This document shows, in pieces, positions 43,564 through 52,818 of a DNA stretch of 52,818 bases. Position numbers and translations under genes: made by a program. Source of the stretch: Nitrosopumilaceae archaeon (lineage in GTDB: Archaea > Thermoproteota > Nitrososphaeria > Nitrososphaerales > Nitrosopumilaceae); the NCBI GenBank assembly GCA_024644385.1, contig JAHELB010000005.1, forward strand, positions 1-52,818, in the 5' to 3' direction. The stretch's first letter is position 1; each line of letters begins with the position of its first letter. A model generated the notes under the pieces. It was not told the origin of the DNA and did not search any database. It worked only from the letters and a program-made list of their open reading frames with translations.

Positions 43564-44601
43564 TTACATTTTAGGTTCAAGGCCTTTTGCTAATCTCAAT
43601 GCATCAACTAAACCATCTGCATACCCAATACTGAGAATTGCAACTTCATCTTGCCCATCTTCTAAAAATTTTTCCGCATCTTGGATGTACAGCTCTGCAT
43701 TCTCCAAAATGACTTTGTATTCTTTTTGGCCTTTGTAAAATGGTTCGACTTCCTCTAATGCTTCTCTTACCATTGGTACATACTTTTCCATCATTTGTAT
43801 TGGAATTTTTTTTGTTTTCTCGGAATTATCATATGGTTCATCAAGGCATTTGACAAGTATTTTAAGGGCATCTGATTCAGTGAAATGAAACCGCCCCGTT
43901 ATTATTATTGCATGAGGAGGTTTTCCAAAATCTTGTTTTAATAAACTAGATATTTTTCCTGAAATAATTGATTGATCTTTGAATCCAATTCTTGATGGAA
44001 CAATTGCATAGGTAGATGGGGTTATGACTTTTCTTTTCTGACCTTTTTCGGTGTTAATTAATGCCAACAACGCATCTTTTGGATCCAAGAAAAAATCCTC
44101 ATCCTGATTAAATTCTAATAATAAAACAGTGTGATTTCCTTCAATGACATTTTTATAAATTACAAAATAGGGTGTAGTCAGCGATTTCATCTCACTCATT
44201 ATAGTTGTCACTCTTCCAATTTTGTAAAAATGAAGGCCACATTCGCCTATCATGGAAGTAAGAGATGACGAGGAATGAATTGAGTGCGTTTTTATTTTTT
44301 CTTGTATTGCGCGAGTTCGTAATTCAATATGAGTAGTAGCAATGTATGGGTCCCCATAAGATAATAAAACTACATTTTTGCTTTTAGCATTTTTTAAAAT
44401 CTCTTTTCCATCCTCGACTAACCATCTTTTCACAGGTCTAAATTCTCCTTTGGTTAATTTTTTTATTTTTTCTAAATCTGTTTTACCAATTGGGCTGGTA
44501 AATTGTTCCAGGTAAACAATGTCTGCAATAGATAAAATCTCTTGTGCCTCTATTGATATGGATTTTACACCAGATATACCCAACCCAACAAACCAAAGCA
44601 T
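43564..44601 (-). CDS. dphB: Diphthine synthase
   Basis: This 345-residue SAM-dependent methyltransferase methylates the EF2 histidine derivative in diphthamide synthesis. The N-terminus MLWFVGLGISGVKSIS, the loop VVLLSYGDPYIATTHIEL with the GDP signature, and SSSSLTSMIGECGLHFYKIGR identify the family. Beyond the usual 250-260 residues it carries about 80 residues more at the C-terminus (EEVEPFYKGQKEYKVILENAE), which look helical and may bind a partner. The lysK gene starts two bases upstream of it (44604), so it is the last gene of the long minus-strand cluster. Confidence 0.93.
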   Translation of the reverse strand: MLWFVGLGISGVKSISIEAQEILSIADIVYLEQFTSPIGKTDLEKIKKLTKGEFRPVKRWLVEDGKEILKNAKSKNVVLLSYGDPYIATTHIELRTRAIQEKIKTHSIHSSSSLTSMIGECGLHFYKIGRVTTIMSEMKSLTTPYFVIYKNVIEGNHTVLLLEFNQDEDFFLDPKDALLALINTEKGQKRKVITPSTYAIVPSRIGFKDQSIISGKISSLLKQDFGKPPHAIIITGRFHFTESDALKILVKCLDEPYDNSEKTKKIPIQMMEKYVPMVREALEEVEPFYKGQKEYKVILENAELYIQDAEKFLEDGQDEVAILSIGYADGLVDALRLAKGLEPKM

Positions 44602-44603
44602 TA

Positions 44604-45734
44604 CTACATCTTCATTTTTTTATCATGAAGTCGTTTTAAATGACGAAGAGTCTTTTTCAAAATTTCAATTCCCTTGAGATACTCCTCAATTGATACCTTT
44701 TCATCTATGGTATGGGCCTCGTGAGGGTCACCAGGACCATATGTTACAACTGGAATTTTCCACTGATTTCCAATAACATTCATGTCTCCGGTTCCAGTTT
44801 TTCTAATCAAAGTTGGTTTAGCATTCTCAGCTTCCATTATGCCAAGAGTAAATGCCCTTACTATGGGAGAATTATGTGGAGCCTCAAAGGGTTCTGTTTC
44901 ATCAATTATTGAGTAAAACGCTTCAACTTGTCTTCGCTCAGAAATTTCTTTTACCAATGTTGCAATTTTCTGCTCTATTGATTTACAATTCATGTCGACT
45001 GGAATTCTAATGTCCATAGTTGTCATACATTCTTTTGGTGTGACATTGTGACTTGTTCCTCCACTAATCTCCGTAATGGTTAGAGAGAGGAGCATTCCTT
45101 TAGTTTTACCCTCTTGTCCTTGCTCAAGACCTTTTTTGAGTTCGTTTGTAAATATCATAGACTCTTCAATTGCATTTTTGGATAACCACGGAGCACTAGC
45201 ATGTGCACTGTCTTCAACTGTTACTTTAAGATTAATTGCTAGTCTTCCTTTGTATGCAATTGTTACTTTCTTTATGCCGCTTGGTTCTCCAAACACAGCA
45301 TAATCAATACCCATATCTTTTTTGGCCAGGTTTTTTATTCCCGTTGCGTTACCCTCCTCATCAACAGCACCCACAAAAATTATTGTGCCATTATTGTTTT
45401 CAACCGAAGCTGCTGCAAACAACATTGCCATAAGAGGTGCTTTTGCATCAGAAGCGCCTCTACCATAAAGTGAATCTCCTTCTTTTCTTACCTTGATCTT
45501 TCCTGGAACTACATCCATGTGTCCACAAAGAAGAATTTTTGGAGAGCCAGAGCCTTTTTTTGCAATAATATTTCCAACTTCGTCAATTTGGATATCTTCA
45601 AACCCAAGGTCATCACACTTGTCTGCCAAAAATTCAGCCATCGCCCCTTCGTTCCGTGATGGGGTGTACAATCGAAGTGCTTTCTCAAGCATCTTGACTG
45701 CAAATCTTGGTGTTATTGTAAATGAAGTGTCCAA
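44604..45734 (-). CDS. lysK: LysW-gamma-L-lysine/ornithine hydrolase (LysK, M20 peptidase family)
   Basis: This 376-residue zinc-dependent hydrolase has His in LCGHMDVVPG, the Asp of SDAKAPLMAM, the catalytic Glu-Glu in GAVDEEGNATG and a final ligand in GDPHEAHTIDE. It releases the amino acid (lysine or ornithine) from the LysW carrier. It is the last step of the carrier-borne pathway. It is downstream of lysX with only 3 nt between the stops and starts, within the operon homocitrate synthase-lysW-lysX-lysK. Confidence 0.9.
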   Translation of the reverse strand: MDTSFTITPRFAVKMLEKALRLYTPSRNEGAMAEFLADKCDDLGFEDIQIDEVGNIIAKKGSGSPKILLCGHMDVVPGKIKVRKEGDSLYGRGASDAKAPLMAMLFAAASVENNNGTIIFVGAVDEEGNATGIKNLAKKDMGIDYAVFGEPSGIKKVTIAYKGRLAINLKVTVEDSAHASAPWLSKNAIEESMIFTNELKKGLEQGQEGKTKGMLLSLTITEISGGTSHNVTPKECMTTMDIRIPVDMNCKSIEQKIATLVKEISERRQVEAFYSIIDETEPFEAPHNSPIVRAFTLGIMEAENAKPTLIRKTGTGDMNVIGNQWKIPVVTYGPGDPHEAHTIDEKVSIEEYLKGIEILKKTLRHLKRLHDKKMKM

Positions 45735-45737
45735 TTC

Positions 45738-46586
45738 TTACTTGCCAGATTGCATTGCATAATCAAGCATTAATGAAGGTATGTCGACATTACACACTCT
45801 AACAGTATTCTTGTATTCTGTTGTGTTGTTAACTTCATGCACTACCAACCCTTTTTCATCACTTTCCATCAAATCTACGCCGACTATCTGACCTTGTACT
45901 GCATTTTTTGCCTTTATACACATCTCTTCCATCTCGTGGGTTACTTTGCATGGCGTTGCCGTTCCACCAAGTGCCATGTTTGTTTTCCAGCTACCATTAC
46001 CAGATGTTCTGTAAATTGCTGCCACTATTTTGTCTCCTACCATAATTGCCCTAATGTCCCTTGGTGGCCTTTTTACAAATTCTTCTAAATAATGAACCTG
46101 GTAAATTGGGTACATTTTCTCCCGACTCTCTAGAATTCCTTCTGCAGAGTCTTTATCATTTAATTTAGAGATTAATCTTCCCCAACTTCCAACTGTTGGC
46201 TTGATTACTTTGGGATATCCTTGCTCTGCGAGGGTTTCCAAAGCTGCCTCTTTAGAAAACGCTACGGTTGCATCAGGAGTGGGTACACCATATTTTTTTA
46301 GCAACATATGGGTGAATAATTTATTACCGGCAAATACTCCAGTGTTCAGACAGTTTATCACCCTTACTCCCAGACCTTCAAGTGCAGCAGTAGAATGCAG
46401 ATTTCGATAATAGCTGACACACCTTTGAATTACCACCCCGTAATTTTCTGGTTGTTTCTCCAAATTTAGGGCAAGTTTCTTACAATCTACCATCTGAATA
46501 TTGATGTTCTTTTTTTTACCAGCTTCTAGTAAGGCTTTTTCTTCCCATCGGATGGTGTCGTAAAGAATCGATACGTCAGGATTCAC
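45738..46586 (-). CDS. lysX: LysX-type ATP-grasp ligase (alpha-aminoadipate-LysW)
   Basis: This is a roughly 282-residue ATP-grasp enzyme that attaches alpha-aminoadipate to the LysW side chain. It carries KPTVGSWGRLISKLNDKDSA, LEEFVKRPPRDIRAIMVGD and the late metal/ATP motif GVDLMESDEKGLVVHEVNNT. I prefer the GTG at 46586, which gives VNPDVSILYDTIRWEE and overlaps the lysW stop as GTGA. A TTG at 46595 is the alternative. The preceding lysW encodes a carrier ending in Gln. It starts the second ligase branch, with the argX gene at 51518 the paralogue. Confidence 0.9.
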   Translation of the reverse strand: MNPDVSILYDTIRWEEKALLEAGKKKNINIQMVDCKKLALNLEKQPENYGVVIQRCVSYYRNLHSTAALEGLGVRVINCLNTGVFAGNKLFTHMLLKKYGVPTPDATVAFSKEAALETLAEQGYPKVIKPTVGSWGRLISKLNDKDSAEGILESREKMYPIYQVHYLEEFVKRPPRDIRAIMVGDKIVAAIYRTSGNGSWKTNMALGGTATPCKVTHEMEEMCIKAKNAVQGQIVGVDLMESDEKGLVVHEVNNTTEYKNTVRVCNVDIPSLMLDYAMQSGK

Positions 46587-46750
46587 TGTCCCCAATCCTC
46601 GCCAACCGTCTGGGCCGGCTTTAGATCAAAACCATCTGAACCTTTTTCTAACTCAAAACTTGCACCACATTCAGGACATGTTACAATCTCTCCTTCTAAA
46701 GCATCGCTTGGAATAGAGATATTTGCATCACATTCATCACATTTTGCCAT
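46583..46750 (-). CDS. lysW: LysW carrier protein (lysine branch), C-terminal Gln
   Basis: This 55-residue acidic protein begins MAKCDECDANISIP and has Cys4-x2-Cys7 and Cys25-x2-Cys28, a zinc ribbon, then an acidic tail. It is the carrier that holds the growing lysine precursor. The family ends EDWGE, where the terminal Glu gamma-carboxyl is the attachment point. Here the sequence ends EDWGQ (GAG GAT TGG GGA CAG TGA at 46598-46583), so the acceptor carboxylate is missing unless it is deamidated. Its stop overlaps the lysX start and its ATG is 3 nt from the homocitrate synthase-like gene. Confidence 0.9.
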   Translation of the reverse strand: MAKCDECDANISIPSDALEGEIVTCPECGASFELEKGSDGFDLKPAQTVGEDWGQ

Positions 46751-46752
46751 TA

Positions 46753-47940
<1,188 letters not shown>

Positions 47941-47966
47941 TACAAAAATCGCTGACCTAAATTGAG

Positions 47967-47974
47967 CATATAAA
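47967..47974 (-). promoter_or_regulatory. TATA box candidate for the homocitrate synthase-lysWXK operon
   Basis: TTTATATG on the minus strand lies about 27-34 nt before the ATG at 47940, the archaeal box A spacing for a transcript with almost no leader. The 116-nt gap to the lrp gene (48057) is the only sizeable intergenic break in the cluster. Confidence 0.6.
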
Positions 47975-48056
47975 CATATTCGTACTACTTCCGGTGAAAT
48001 TTAACAAAACTAATCCTTTTTTAGCAAGATTTCAAAAATTTTTATCGAATATCGTT

Positions 48057-48476
48057 TCATGTAATTTTTCTTAAAATAATTACCGTATTCGTGTCTATTA
48101 CTCCTGGAATTTTTCGTAGAGCATCAATACTGTTGTTAATTTCTGCAATGTTTGATGCGCTAATAATGGTTGTAATGTCATACTGACCAGTAATCTCATA
48201 AACCGTCTTTACCCCGTCTAGCTTTGCGAGCTTTAAAGAAACCTTTGATGTGTCCGTAGCAGAATCTACAGATACTAGAACTAATGCACTAGTTACATTT
48301 TCTTCTCCTAATTCCAAAGTAAATCTCTTGATGGTGCCACCGTCTACGAGATTTTTTACCCTTCGTCTTACTGCTGATTCAGAAAGTTTAAGCTTTTTCC
48401 CAATGTCTACAAAAGACTCTCTAGAATTTTCCCGTAAAAACTCAATAATTTTTTCATCTATTTTATCCTTAAACAT
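48057..48476 (-). CDS. Lrp/AsnC-family regulator
   Basis: This 139-residue protein has an N-terminal HTH (DEKIIEFLRENSRESFVDIGKKLKLSESAVRRRVKNLVDGGTI) and a C-terminal RAM-type beta-alpha domain (VLVSVDSATDTSKVSLKLAKLDGVKTVYEITGQYD). Such proteins sense amino acids, and archaeal LysM-type relatives control lysine synthesis. Its start overlaps the lysJ gene end by 8 nt, so it is expressed with the amino acid genes and may autoregulate them. This is inference from position. Confidence 0.9.
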   Translation of the reverse strand: MFKDKIDEKIIEFLRENSRESFVDIGKKLKLSESAVRRRVKNLVDGGTIKRFTLELGEENVTSALVLVSVDSATDTSKVSLKLAKLDGVKTVYEITGQYDITTIISASNIAEINNSIDALRKIPGVIDTNTVIILRKIT

Positions 48477-49644
48477 TTCTTTTTTTCTCCTCTTCGGTAA
48501 GTACTGAATCCAAGCTTTGTAAAACTTTTGTTATGTCTTCTTCAGATATTACTAATGGTGGGAGAATTCTTAAAATGTTTCTTCCAGAATAGAGCATCAA
48601 AATACCCTTTTTGATTAAATTCATCAAAATATCTCTAACCTCAAACTTCATCTCTACCCCAATCATTAGTCCTTTTCCTCTAATCTCTCTTATCATGGGA
48701 TGCTGTTCCTTTAATTTTTCTAATCCTTCTCTGAAAATTTTTCCCATTTTTTCAGAATTTTCAACTAATCCATCTTCAGTAAGTGCTTTTAGAGCTGCAA
48801 TTCCTGCAGCACAAGACAGTGGATTTCCTCCAAAAGTTGATGAATGCTCTCCTTTACTAATTGCTGCTAAAATGTCTGGGCGTACCAATGTTGCTCCCAT
48901 TGGAACACCTCCTGCTATTCCTTTTGCAAGGCACATTATATCAGGAGAGGTATTCCAGTGATCACAAGCCCATAATCGCCCTGTTCTTCCTAATCCTGAT
49001 TGTATTTCGTCAAAGATTAGAAGAATCCCTTTCTCATCACAGAGCTGCCGAACATCTTTCAAAAATCCTTCTGGGGGAACAATTATCCCACTTTCTCCTT
49101 GAATTGGTTCTAAAATTACAAAGGCAGTATCATTGTCTATTACCTCCCGCAGTGATTCTATGTCACCGTAAGATGCAAAAGAAACTTTTTCGACTAGGGG
49201 TAAAAATGCTTTTTTGTATTTAGGATTAAAAGTAAGAGATAAAGCTCCCAAGGACTTTCCATGGTATGATCCTTTCATTGCAACCATTCCTTTTTTCCCA
49301 GTGAATTTCCTTGCAAATTTTATTGCTGCCTCTACTGCTTCGGCGCCACTGTTGTTTAGATGAACTTGTGTTAAATTTTTTGGTGCAAGCCCAATTAGTG
49401 TTTGCAGGAACTCTTCCCTAGTTTTATTATAAAGTGAGCTGTGAACAGTGATAATTTTATCTGCCTGTTCCTTGATTGCTTTTACAACTCGTTCATTTTG
49501 ATGCCCTACAAGAGCAACACCGTAACCGCCCATACAGTCGATGTATTCTTTTCCGTTAATATCCCATACATGTGATCCTTTTCCTTTCTCTATTGTTACT
49601 GGAAATCTCTGATACAAACCTCCCATAAATTGATCTTCACTCAA
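48469..49644 (-). CDS. lysJ: LysW-aminoadipate semialdehyde/acetylornithine-type aminotransferase
   Basis: This 391-residue class III PLP enzyme has a GYGVALVGHQNERV N-terminal segment, NSGAEAVEAAIKFAR (PLP phosphate contact), FDEIQSGLGRTGRLWA and the PLP lysine in CLAKGIAGGVPMGA. It transaminates LysW-bound aminoadipate semialdehyde and, in this arrangement, also LysW-bound glutamate semialdehyde, giving lysine and ornithine. It overlaps both neighbours: lysZ by 8 nt upstream and lrp by 8 nt downstream. It seems to be the only such transaminase in the cluster, thus shared by the two pathways. Confidence 0.92.
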   Translation of the reverse strand: MSEDQFMGGLYQRFPVTIEKGKGSHVWDINGKEYIDCMGGYGVALVGHQNERVVKAIKEQADKIITVHSSLYNKTREEFLQTLIGLAPKNLTQVHLNNSGAEAVEAAIKFARKFTGKKGMVAMKGSYHGKSLGALSLTFNPKYKKAFLPLVEKVSFASYGDIESLREVIDNDTAFVILEPIQGESGIIVPPEGFLKDVRQLCDEKGILLIFDEIQSGLGRTGRLWACDHWNTSPDIMCLAKGIAGGVPMGATLVRPDILAAISKGEHSSTFGGNPLSCAAGIAALKALTEDGLVENSEKMGKIFREGLEKLKEQHPMIREIRGKGLMIGVEMKFEVRDILMNLIKKGILMLYSGRNILRILPPLVISEEDITKVLQSLDSVLTEEEKKRNV

Positions 49645-50440
49645 GTTGAATCACCGTACAGTTATCATGTGCTATTGCAGAGGATATAGGATTTTCTTTC
49701 TGACCGTTTGCAATTAATGCCTCTTTTACTCCCATATCTAATGCTTCAGTGGAAGCAAGAATTTTTTTCTCCATCCCTGGTCCTATTTTTGGTCTAATCT
49801 CTTTAGCCTCTGCAAGGGTCAGTTTTTTTACTAGTTTATCATCCATCAGGAGCCCATCAACATTTGTAATGAATAGAACTTTGTCTGTTCCAACCCTTCC
49901 AGCAATATATGCTGCTGCTCTGTCTCCATCAACATTAAGGACTTCTGATTCTTCGCTAATTGCTATTGGGGATATTACGGGAGTTAAACCTTGATCTAGT
50001 AGCGAATTGATTAAATTCGAATTAATCTCTTTAATTTTACCCGTATATCCCCCATCAATAGCCTGTTTTCGGCCTTTTTCATTTACAATAAGTAATTTTT
50101 TCTTTCTTTCTGCTTGGATTATTTTTCCATCCACTCCAGAAAGGCCAACCGCATTTATTCCATTTTTTTGGAGCATTTGAACTATCGTTTTGTTTATTCG
50201 TCCTGCCATAACCATTGTAAATATTTCTGCAGTCTCCTTGTCAGTGTACCTGCTTTTAATCCCACTCGGAGATGTTACAAATCTTGGTTCTTTTCCAAGC
50301 TGTTTACACACTTTTGTAACTTCTTTGCCTCCTCCGTGAACTAAGATTACTCCTTCTGATGTTGCAATTTTTTTGATATCTAATATGGTTGATGGATGTA
50401 AATTATCTACAACACTTCCACCGATTTTAATTGTGATCAT
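49637..50440 (-). CDS. lysZ: LysW-aminoadipate/glutamate kinase (acetylglutamate kinase family)
   Basis: This 267-residue amino acid kinase has IKIGGSVVDN at the start, LVHGGGKEV (about 35), the substrate region with VGLSGVDGKII, and FITNVDGLL with GPGMEKKI near the end. It phosphorylates the bound acidic amino acid on LysW. ArgB-type numbering gives typical length. It sits between the lysY gene (2-nt gap) and lysJ (8-nt overlap) in the same operon. A bifunctional role for lysine and arginine is inferred. Confidence 0.92.
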   Translation of the reverse strand: MITIKIGGSVVDNLHPSTILDIKKIATSEGVILVHGGGKEVTKVCKQLGKEPRFVTSPSGIKSRYTDKETAEIFTMVMAGRINKTIVQMLQKNGINAVGLSGVDGKIIQAERKKKLLIVNEKGRKQAIDGGYTGKIKEINSNLINSLLDQGLTPVISPIAISEESEVLNVDGDRAAAYIAGRVGTDKVLFITNVDGLLMDDKLVKKLTLAEAKEIRPKIGPGMEKKILASTEALDMGVKEALIANGQKENPISSAIAHDNCTVIQLE

Positions 50441-50442
50441 TT

Positions 50443-51489
50443 CTAAACTGGAGTTAACGGTGTATATCGAAGGCCATCCATCTCATCAAATCCACACATT
50501 ACATTCATGTTTTGAATAGCAGATCCAGCAGCCCCCTTCATCAGGTTATCTGAAGCTGACAAAGCAATCAAGCGATGATTGTCTTCATCTAGATCAAATC
50601 CAATGTCACAAAAGTTAGACCCTACCAAAAACTTTGGATCAGGAAATTTATACAAGCCTTTTTTGTCACGAATTAATCGAATAAATTTTTCTTCACCATA
50701 AGCTTGACGATAAAGTTTCCATAGTTCTTTTTCTTCAATATCTTTTTTCATGAATGTGTGATTTGTACACAAAATTCCTCGAACTACATCAACTGCATGA
50801 GGACTCATCGATACATGTATTTTTCTTCCCGCAATTTCACTTAACTCCTGTTCAATCTCTCCAGTATGTCTATGCTTGGCCGGTTTGTAGGGTCTGATTA
50901 CTCCTGCCCTCATCGCATGCGCAGTTCCCGAACCAGAACCAGCTCCAGATGAACCAATTTTAGAATCCACTACAATGTGTTCAGTATCAATTAGATCATT
51001 TCGAATCAATGGTGCAAGTGCTAACATTGAGGTTACTGCCATGCATCCCGGGCAGGAAACCAACTGTGCTTTTTTGATTTGCTCTCGATGTAATTCAGGA
51101 ACACCAAAAACAGAATTTTTTAAATAATCTGGATGTGGATGCTCCCAACCGTACCATTTATTGTAATCTTCTGGTGCATGTAACCTATAATCTGCACTCA
51201 AATCTATAATCTTGATTCCTCTATCATAAAGTGCCTTTACAATTTCTGTTGCTGTTCCATGTGGGACCGCTGTAAAGATAACATCGCATTTATCTGAAAT
51301 TTTATCATAATCTAATTCCGAAAAAGTTAGGTCAGTAAATCCCTTTAAACTTGGTTGAATTCGATGTAAATATTCTCCTACATGTTGTCGCGATGTTACC
51401 ATGGCGATCTCCACCTTTGGATGATTAACTAGTAAACGAAGAGTTTCTCCTCCAACATATCCTGATGCTCCCACTACTCCTACTTTCAT
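50443..51489 (-). CDS. lysY: LysW-aminoadipyl/glutamyl-phosphate reductase (ArgC family)
   Basis: This 348-residue NADPH-dependent reductase has the Rossmann start VGVVGASGYVGGETLRLL, the nucleophile Cys in VSCPGCMAVTSM (near 148), and HTGEIEQELSEIAGRK with the general-base His. It reduces LysW-bound acyl phosphate to the semialdehyde. Length and motifs are those of ArgC/LysY. It starts 28 nt after the argX gene and its stop is 2 nt from lysZ. Confidence 0.93.
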   Translation of the reverse strand: MKVGVVGASGYVGGETLRLLVNHPKVEIAMVTSRQHVGEYLHRIQPSLKGFTDLTFSELDYDKISDKCDVIFTAVPHGTATEIVKALYDRGIKIIDLSADYRLHAPEDYNKWYGWEHPHPDYLKNSVFGVPELHREQIKKAQLVSCPGCMAVTSMLALAPLIRNDLIDTEHIVVDSKIGSSGAGSGSGTAHAMRAGVIRPYKPAKHRHTGEIEQELSEIAGRKIHVSMSPHAVDVVRGILCTNHTFMKKDIEEKELWKLYRQAYGEEKFIRLIRDKKGLYKFPDPKFLVGSNFCDIGFDLDEDNHRLIALSASDNLMKGAAGSAIQNMNVMCGFDEMDGLRYTPLTPV

Positions 51490-51517
51490 GATACAACTGC
51501 TCGTAAGGGAGTATAAT

Positions 51518-52375
51518 TTATTTCCTAATGCAAGTTAATGCATATTCTATCATTGCTTTTGGGATATTTTTTTTTGCAACTCTGGCCAATCCTTTAAACT
51601 CTACTGTATTGTTAACCTCGTGCACTACCAACCCTTTCTTTTCATCCTCCATCATATCGATTCCTAAAATCCCACCACCCATAGCTTTGGAAGCCTTTCT
51701 GGCAATTTCTTCTATCTCTTTTGTGATCTCACAAATTTCAGGATCTGCTCCCAAAGCAATGTTTGTTTTAAAACCCTCTGAAGAATTTCTGTACATGGCA
51801 GCTATCGGTTCATCACCCACAGTTATTACTCGAATATCACGTGGGGGTCTTTGGATTAATTCTTGAAGGTAGTAAATTCTATCATGTGGACCATCATTAA
51901 TGTCTCTAATTTCCATAATAGCATCTGCAGTATCTTTATCATTTAATGGCATAACTCCTCTTCCCCAACTTCCGATAATTGGTTTAATTACAAGAGGATA
52001 TCCTACTTTTTCTAAATTTTGAAAAGCACTTTCACTTGAGAATGAAAAGTAAGTTTTTGGAGTTGGTATGTTTTGTTTTTTTAGCTGCAAAGTCATAATC
52101 ATCTTGTTTCCACAAATACTTGCAACATCATATGTATTGATTGTAGGCACATCCATAAACTCAAGACTTGCAGTGAAGTGAATACCTCTAAAATAACTTA
52201 CACATCTTTCAAGTACAACGTCTCCAAGATCAAAATCCTCTCTTTTACTATCTGTATTAATTTGCGAGATTTTGGCATCAAGCATTGATGTACTACATCC
52301 AAGATCTAATGCTTCTTTTTGAAGCATTTTTTCTTCAGATCTCAGGCGATCAAAAACAATACATACTTTTGACAT
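51518..52375 (-). CDS. argX: ArgX-type glutamate-LysW ligase (LysX paralogue)
   Basis: This 285-residue ATP-grasp ligase is paralogous to lysX in this window. It has the same KPIIGSWGRGVMPLNDKDTA, LQELIQRPPRDIRVITVGD and IDMMEDEKKGLVVHEVNNT motifs, but the following segment is VEFKG in place of TEYKN. Position in the argG operon suggests that it ligates glutamate to LysW for ornithine/arginine. The start ATG overlaps the lysW stop by one base (TAATG). Specificity from sequence alone is not certain. Confidence 0.85.
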   Translation of the reverse strand: MSKVCIVFDRLRSEEKMLQKEALDLGCSTSMLDAKISQINTDSKREDFDLGDVVLERCVSYFRGIHFTASLEFMDVPTINTYDVASICGNKMIMTLQLKKQNIPTPKTYFSFSSESAFQNLEKVGYPLVIKPIIGSWGRGVMPLNDKDTADAIMEIRDINDGPHDRIYYLQELIQRPPRDIRVITVGDEPIAAMYRNSSEGFKTNIALGADPEICEITKEIEEIARKASKAMGGGILGIDMMEDEKKGLVVHEVNNTVEFKGLARVAKKNIPKAMIEYALTCIRK

Positions 52376-52542
52376 TACTCTCCCCAGTCTTCGCCTACAC
52401 TCTCTGCTTGTTTTAGCACAACATTTGATCCGTCTATACTTGCGATTTCAAAGTCTGCTCCACAATCAGGGCAGGAGACAATCTCTCCTACTGAGGCGTC
52501 ATCTGGGATGTTTAGAGTTGCATCACATTCGGGGCAGTTCAT
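52375..52542 (-). CDS. lysW: LysW carrier protein (arginine branch)
   Basis: This 55-residue carrier begins MNCPECDATLNIP, with Cys3-x2-Cys6 and Cys24-x2-Cys27 forming the zinc ribbon, and ends GEDWGE with the normal C-terminal Glu. It is a second carrier, about 45-50% identical by eye to the one at 46583 but with its own ligase gene next to it. The gene starts inside the end of argG (ATGA overlap) and ends at the argX start (TAATG). It would carry the glutamate-derived chain towards arginine. Confidence 0.92.
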   Translation of the reverse strand: MNCPECDATLNIPDDASVGEIVSCPDCGADFEIASIDGSNVVLKQAESVGEDWGE

Positions 52543-52818
52543 GTTTTTGTTGACCTTTTCTTTTGTAATTTATTAGCTTCTGTTGACTGCATTCCCCACA
52601 ATTCTACAAATCCTTTGGCAAGTCTTTGGTCAAAAGTTGAATCTGTTCCATATGTGGCGATCTCTTTCTTGTATAGAGAATTTACAGATTTTCTTCCTAC
52701 TACTCGAATACTTCCTTTGAAAAGCTTTAGTTTTACTGTTCCTGAGACCTGTTTTTGAGAGGCCTCAATAAAGCCATCAAGATCTTCTTTTAGTGGATCT
52801 TGCCAAAGCCCAGAATAA
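52539..52818 (-). CDS. argG: Argininosuccinate synthase, C-terminal part
   Basis: Only the last 92 or so residues are in the window. They begin SGLWQDPLKEDLDGFIEASQ and include VSGTVKLKLFKGSIRVVGRKS, YKKEIATYGTDSTFDQRLAKGF and a Lys-rich end. These are the C-terminal dimerisation strand and tail of ArgG, which condenses citrulline and aspartate. It is the upstream gene of the lysW-argX-lysY-lysZ-lysJ operon, tying this set to arginine. The stop overlaps the lysW start by four bases. Confidence 0.9.
   Translation of the reverse strand, partial: YSGLWQDPLKEDLDGFIEASQKQVSGTVKLKLFKGSIRVVGRKSVNSLYKKEIATYGTDSTFDQRLAKGFVELWGMQSTEANKLQKKRSTKT

Overview
The window looks like a chromosomal segment of an AT-rich marine ammonia-oxidising archaeon (Nitrososphaerota/Thaumarchaeota, Nitrosopumilus-like). 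The evidence is a eukaryote-type topoisomerase IB, an archaeal DnaG, a proteasome alpha subunit and a CTP-dependent riboflavin kinase. It also has the ADP-forming acyl-CoA synthetase plus crotonase pair of the thaumarchaeal hydroxypropionate/hydroxybutyrate CO2-fixation cycle, a LysW-carrier lysine/arginine cluster, PEFG-type C-terminal anchors, many TTG/GTG starts and TATA boxes placed for almost leaderless transcripts. All assignments were made by eye from translated sequence, without database searches.

Layout. 0-12 kb is mostly housekeeping: a split-exon elongator tRNA-Met, topoisomerase IB, an SDR oxidoreductase, a DUF1998-type helicase, an orphan DNA methyltransferase, TatA, an MFS exporter with a methyltransferase, PsmA, a winged-helix regulator, glutamate dehydrogenase, a Toprim protein and a glutamine amidotransferase.

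12-36 kb is an accessory, surface-oriented region. It holds a sensor histidine kinase with a lone CheY, two fibronectin-III proteins, a membrane-anchored cupredoxin, an MscS channel, a KAP-type P-loop NTPase and a TPR lipoprotein-like secreted protein. It also holds a family of secreted proteins built from a two-cysteine beta domain ('VCAG' domain) followed by a helical hairpin, and a cluster of very small zinc-ribbon proteins. Short WWxxG modules recur in five of the secreted proteins.

36-43 kb carries carbon-fixation genes (3-hydroxypropionyl-CoA synthetase and hydratase), an RHH regulator, a CBS protein, an IscA-type protein, DnaG and the RibK/RibL flavin pair. 43-52.8 kb is DphB followed by a long minus-strand lysine/arginine cluster: argG-lysW-argX-lysY-lysZ-lysJ-lrp, then homocitrate synthase-like-lysW-lysX-lysK. 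One set of kinase, reductase, aminotransferase and hydrolase apparently serves both amino acids, with two LysW carriers and two LysX-type ligases.

The most unusual thing I see is a repeated element confined to 16.2-36.3 kb, consensus AAGGCATGCCACAAA, in about ten copies. Every copy points at the adjacent gene or operon, usually a secreted protein. Its central ATG opens a tiny ORF, MPQ(T/I)N(G/R)H-stop or MP(Q/K)T(Q/E)KY, or the N-terminus of the downstream protein. At three loci the ATG lies exactly 51 nt before the ATG of a 43-53 aa protein of an apparently undescribed family. At two loci the mini-ORF is followed by a strong hairpin. This looks like an unrecognised regulon or leader system for surface proteins. 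A second oddity is that the LysW encoded next to LysX ends in Gln instead of the Glu whose side chain is the normal attachment point.
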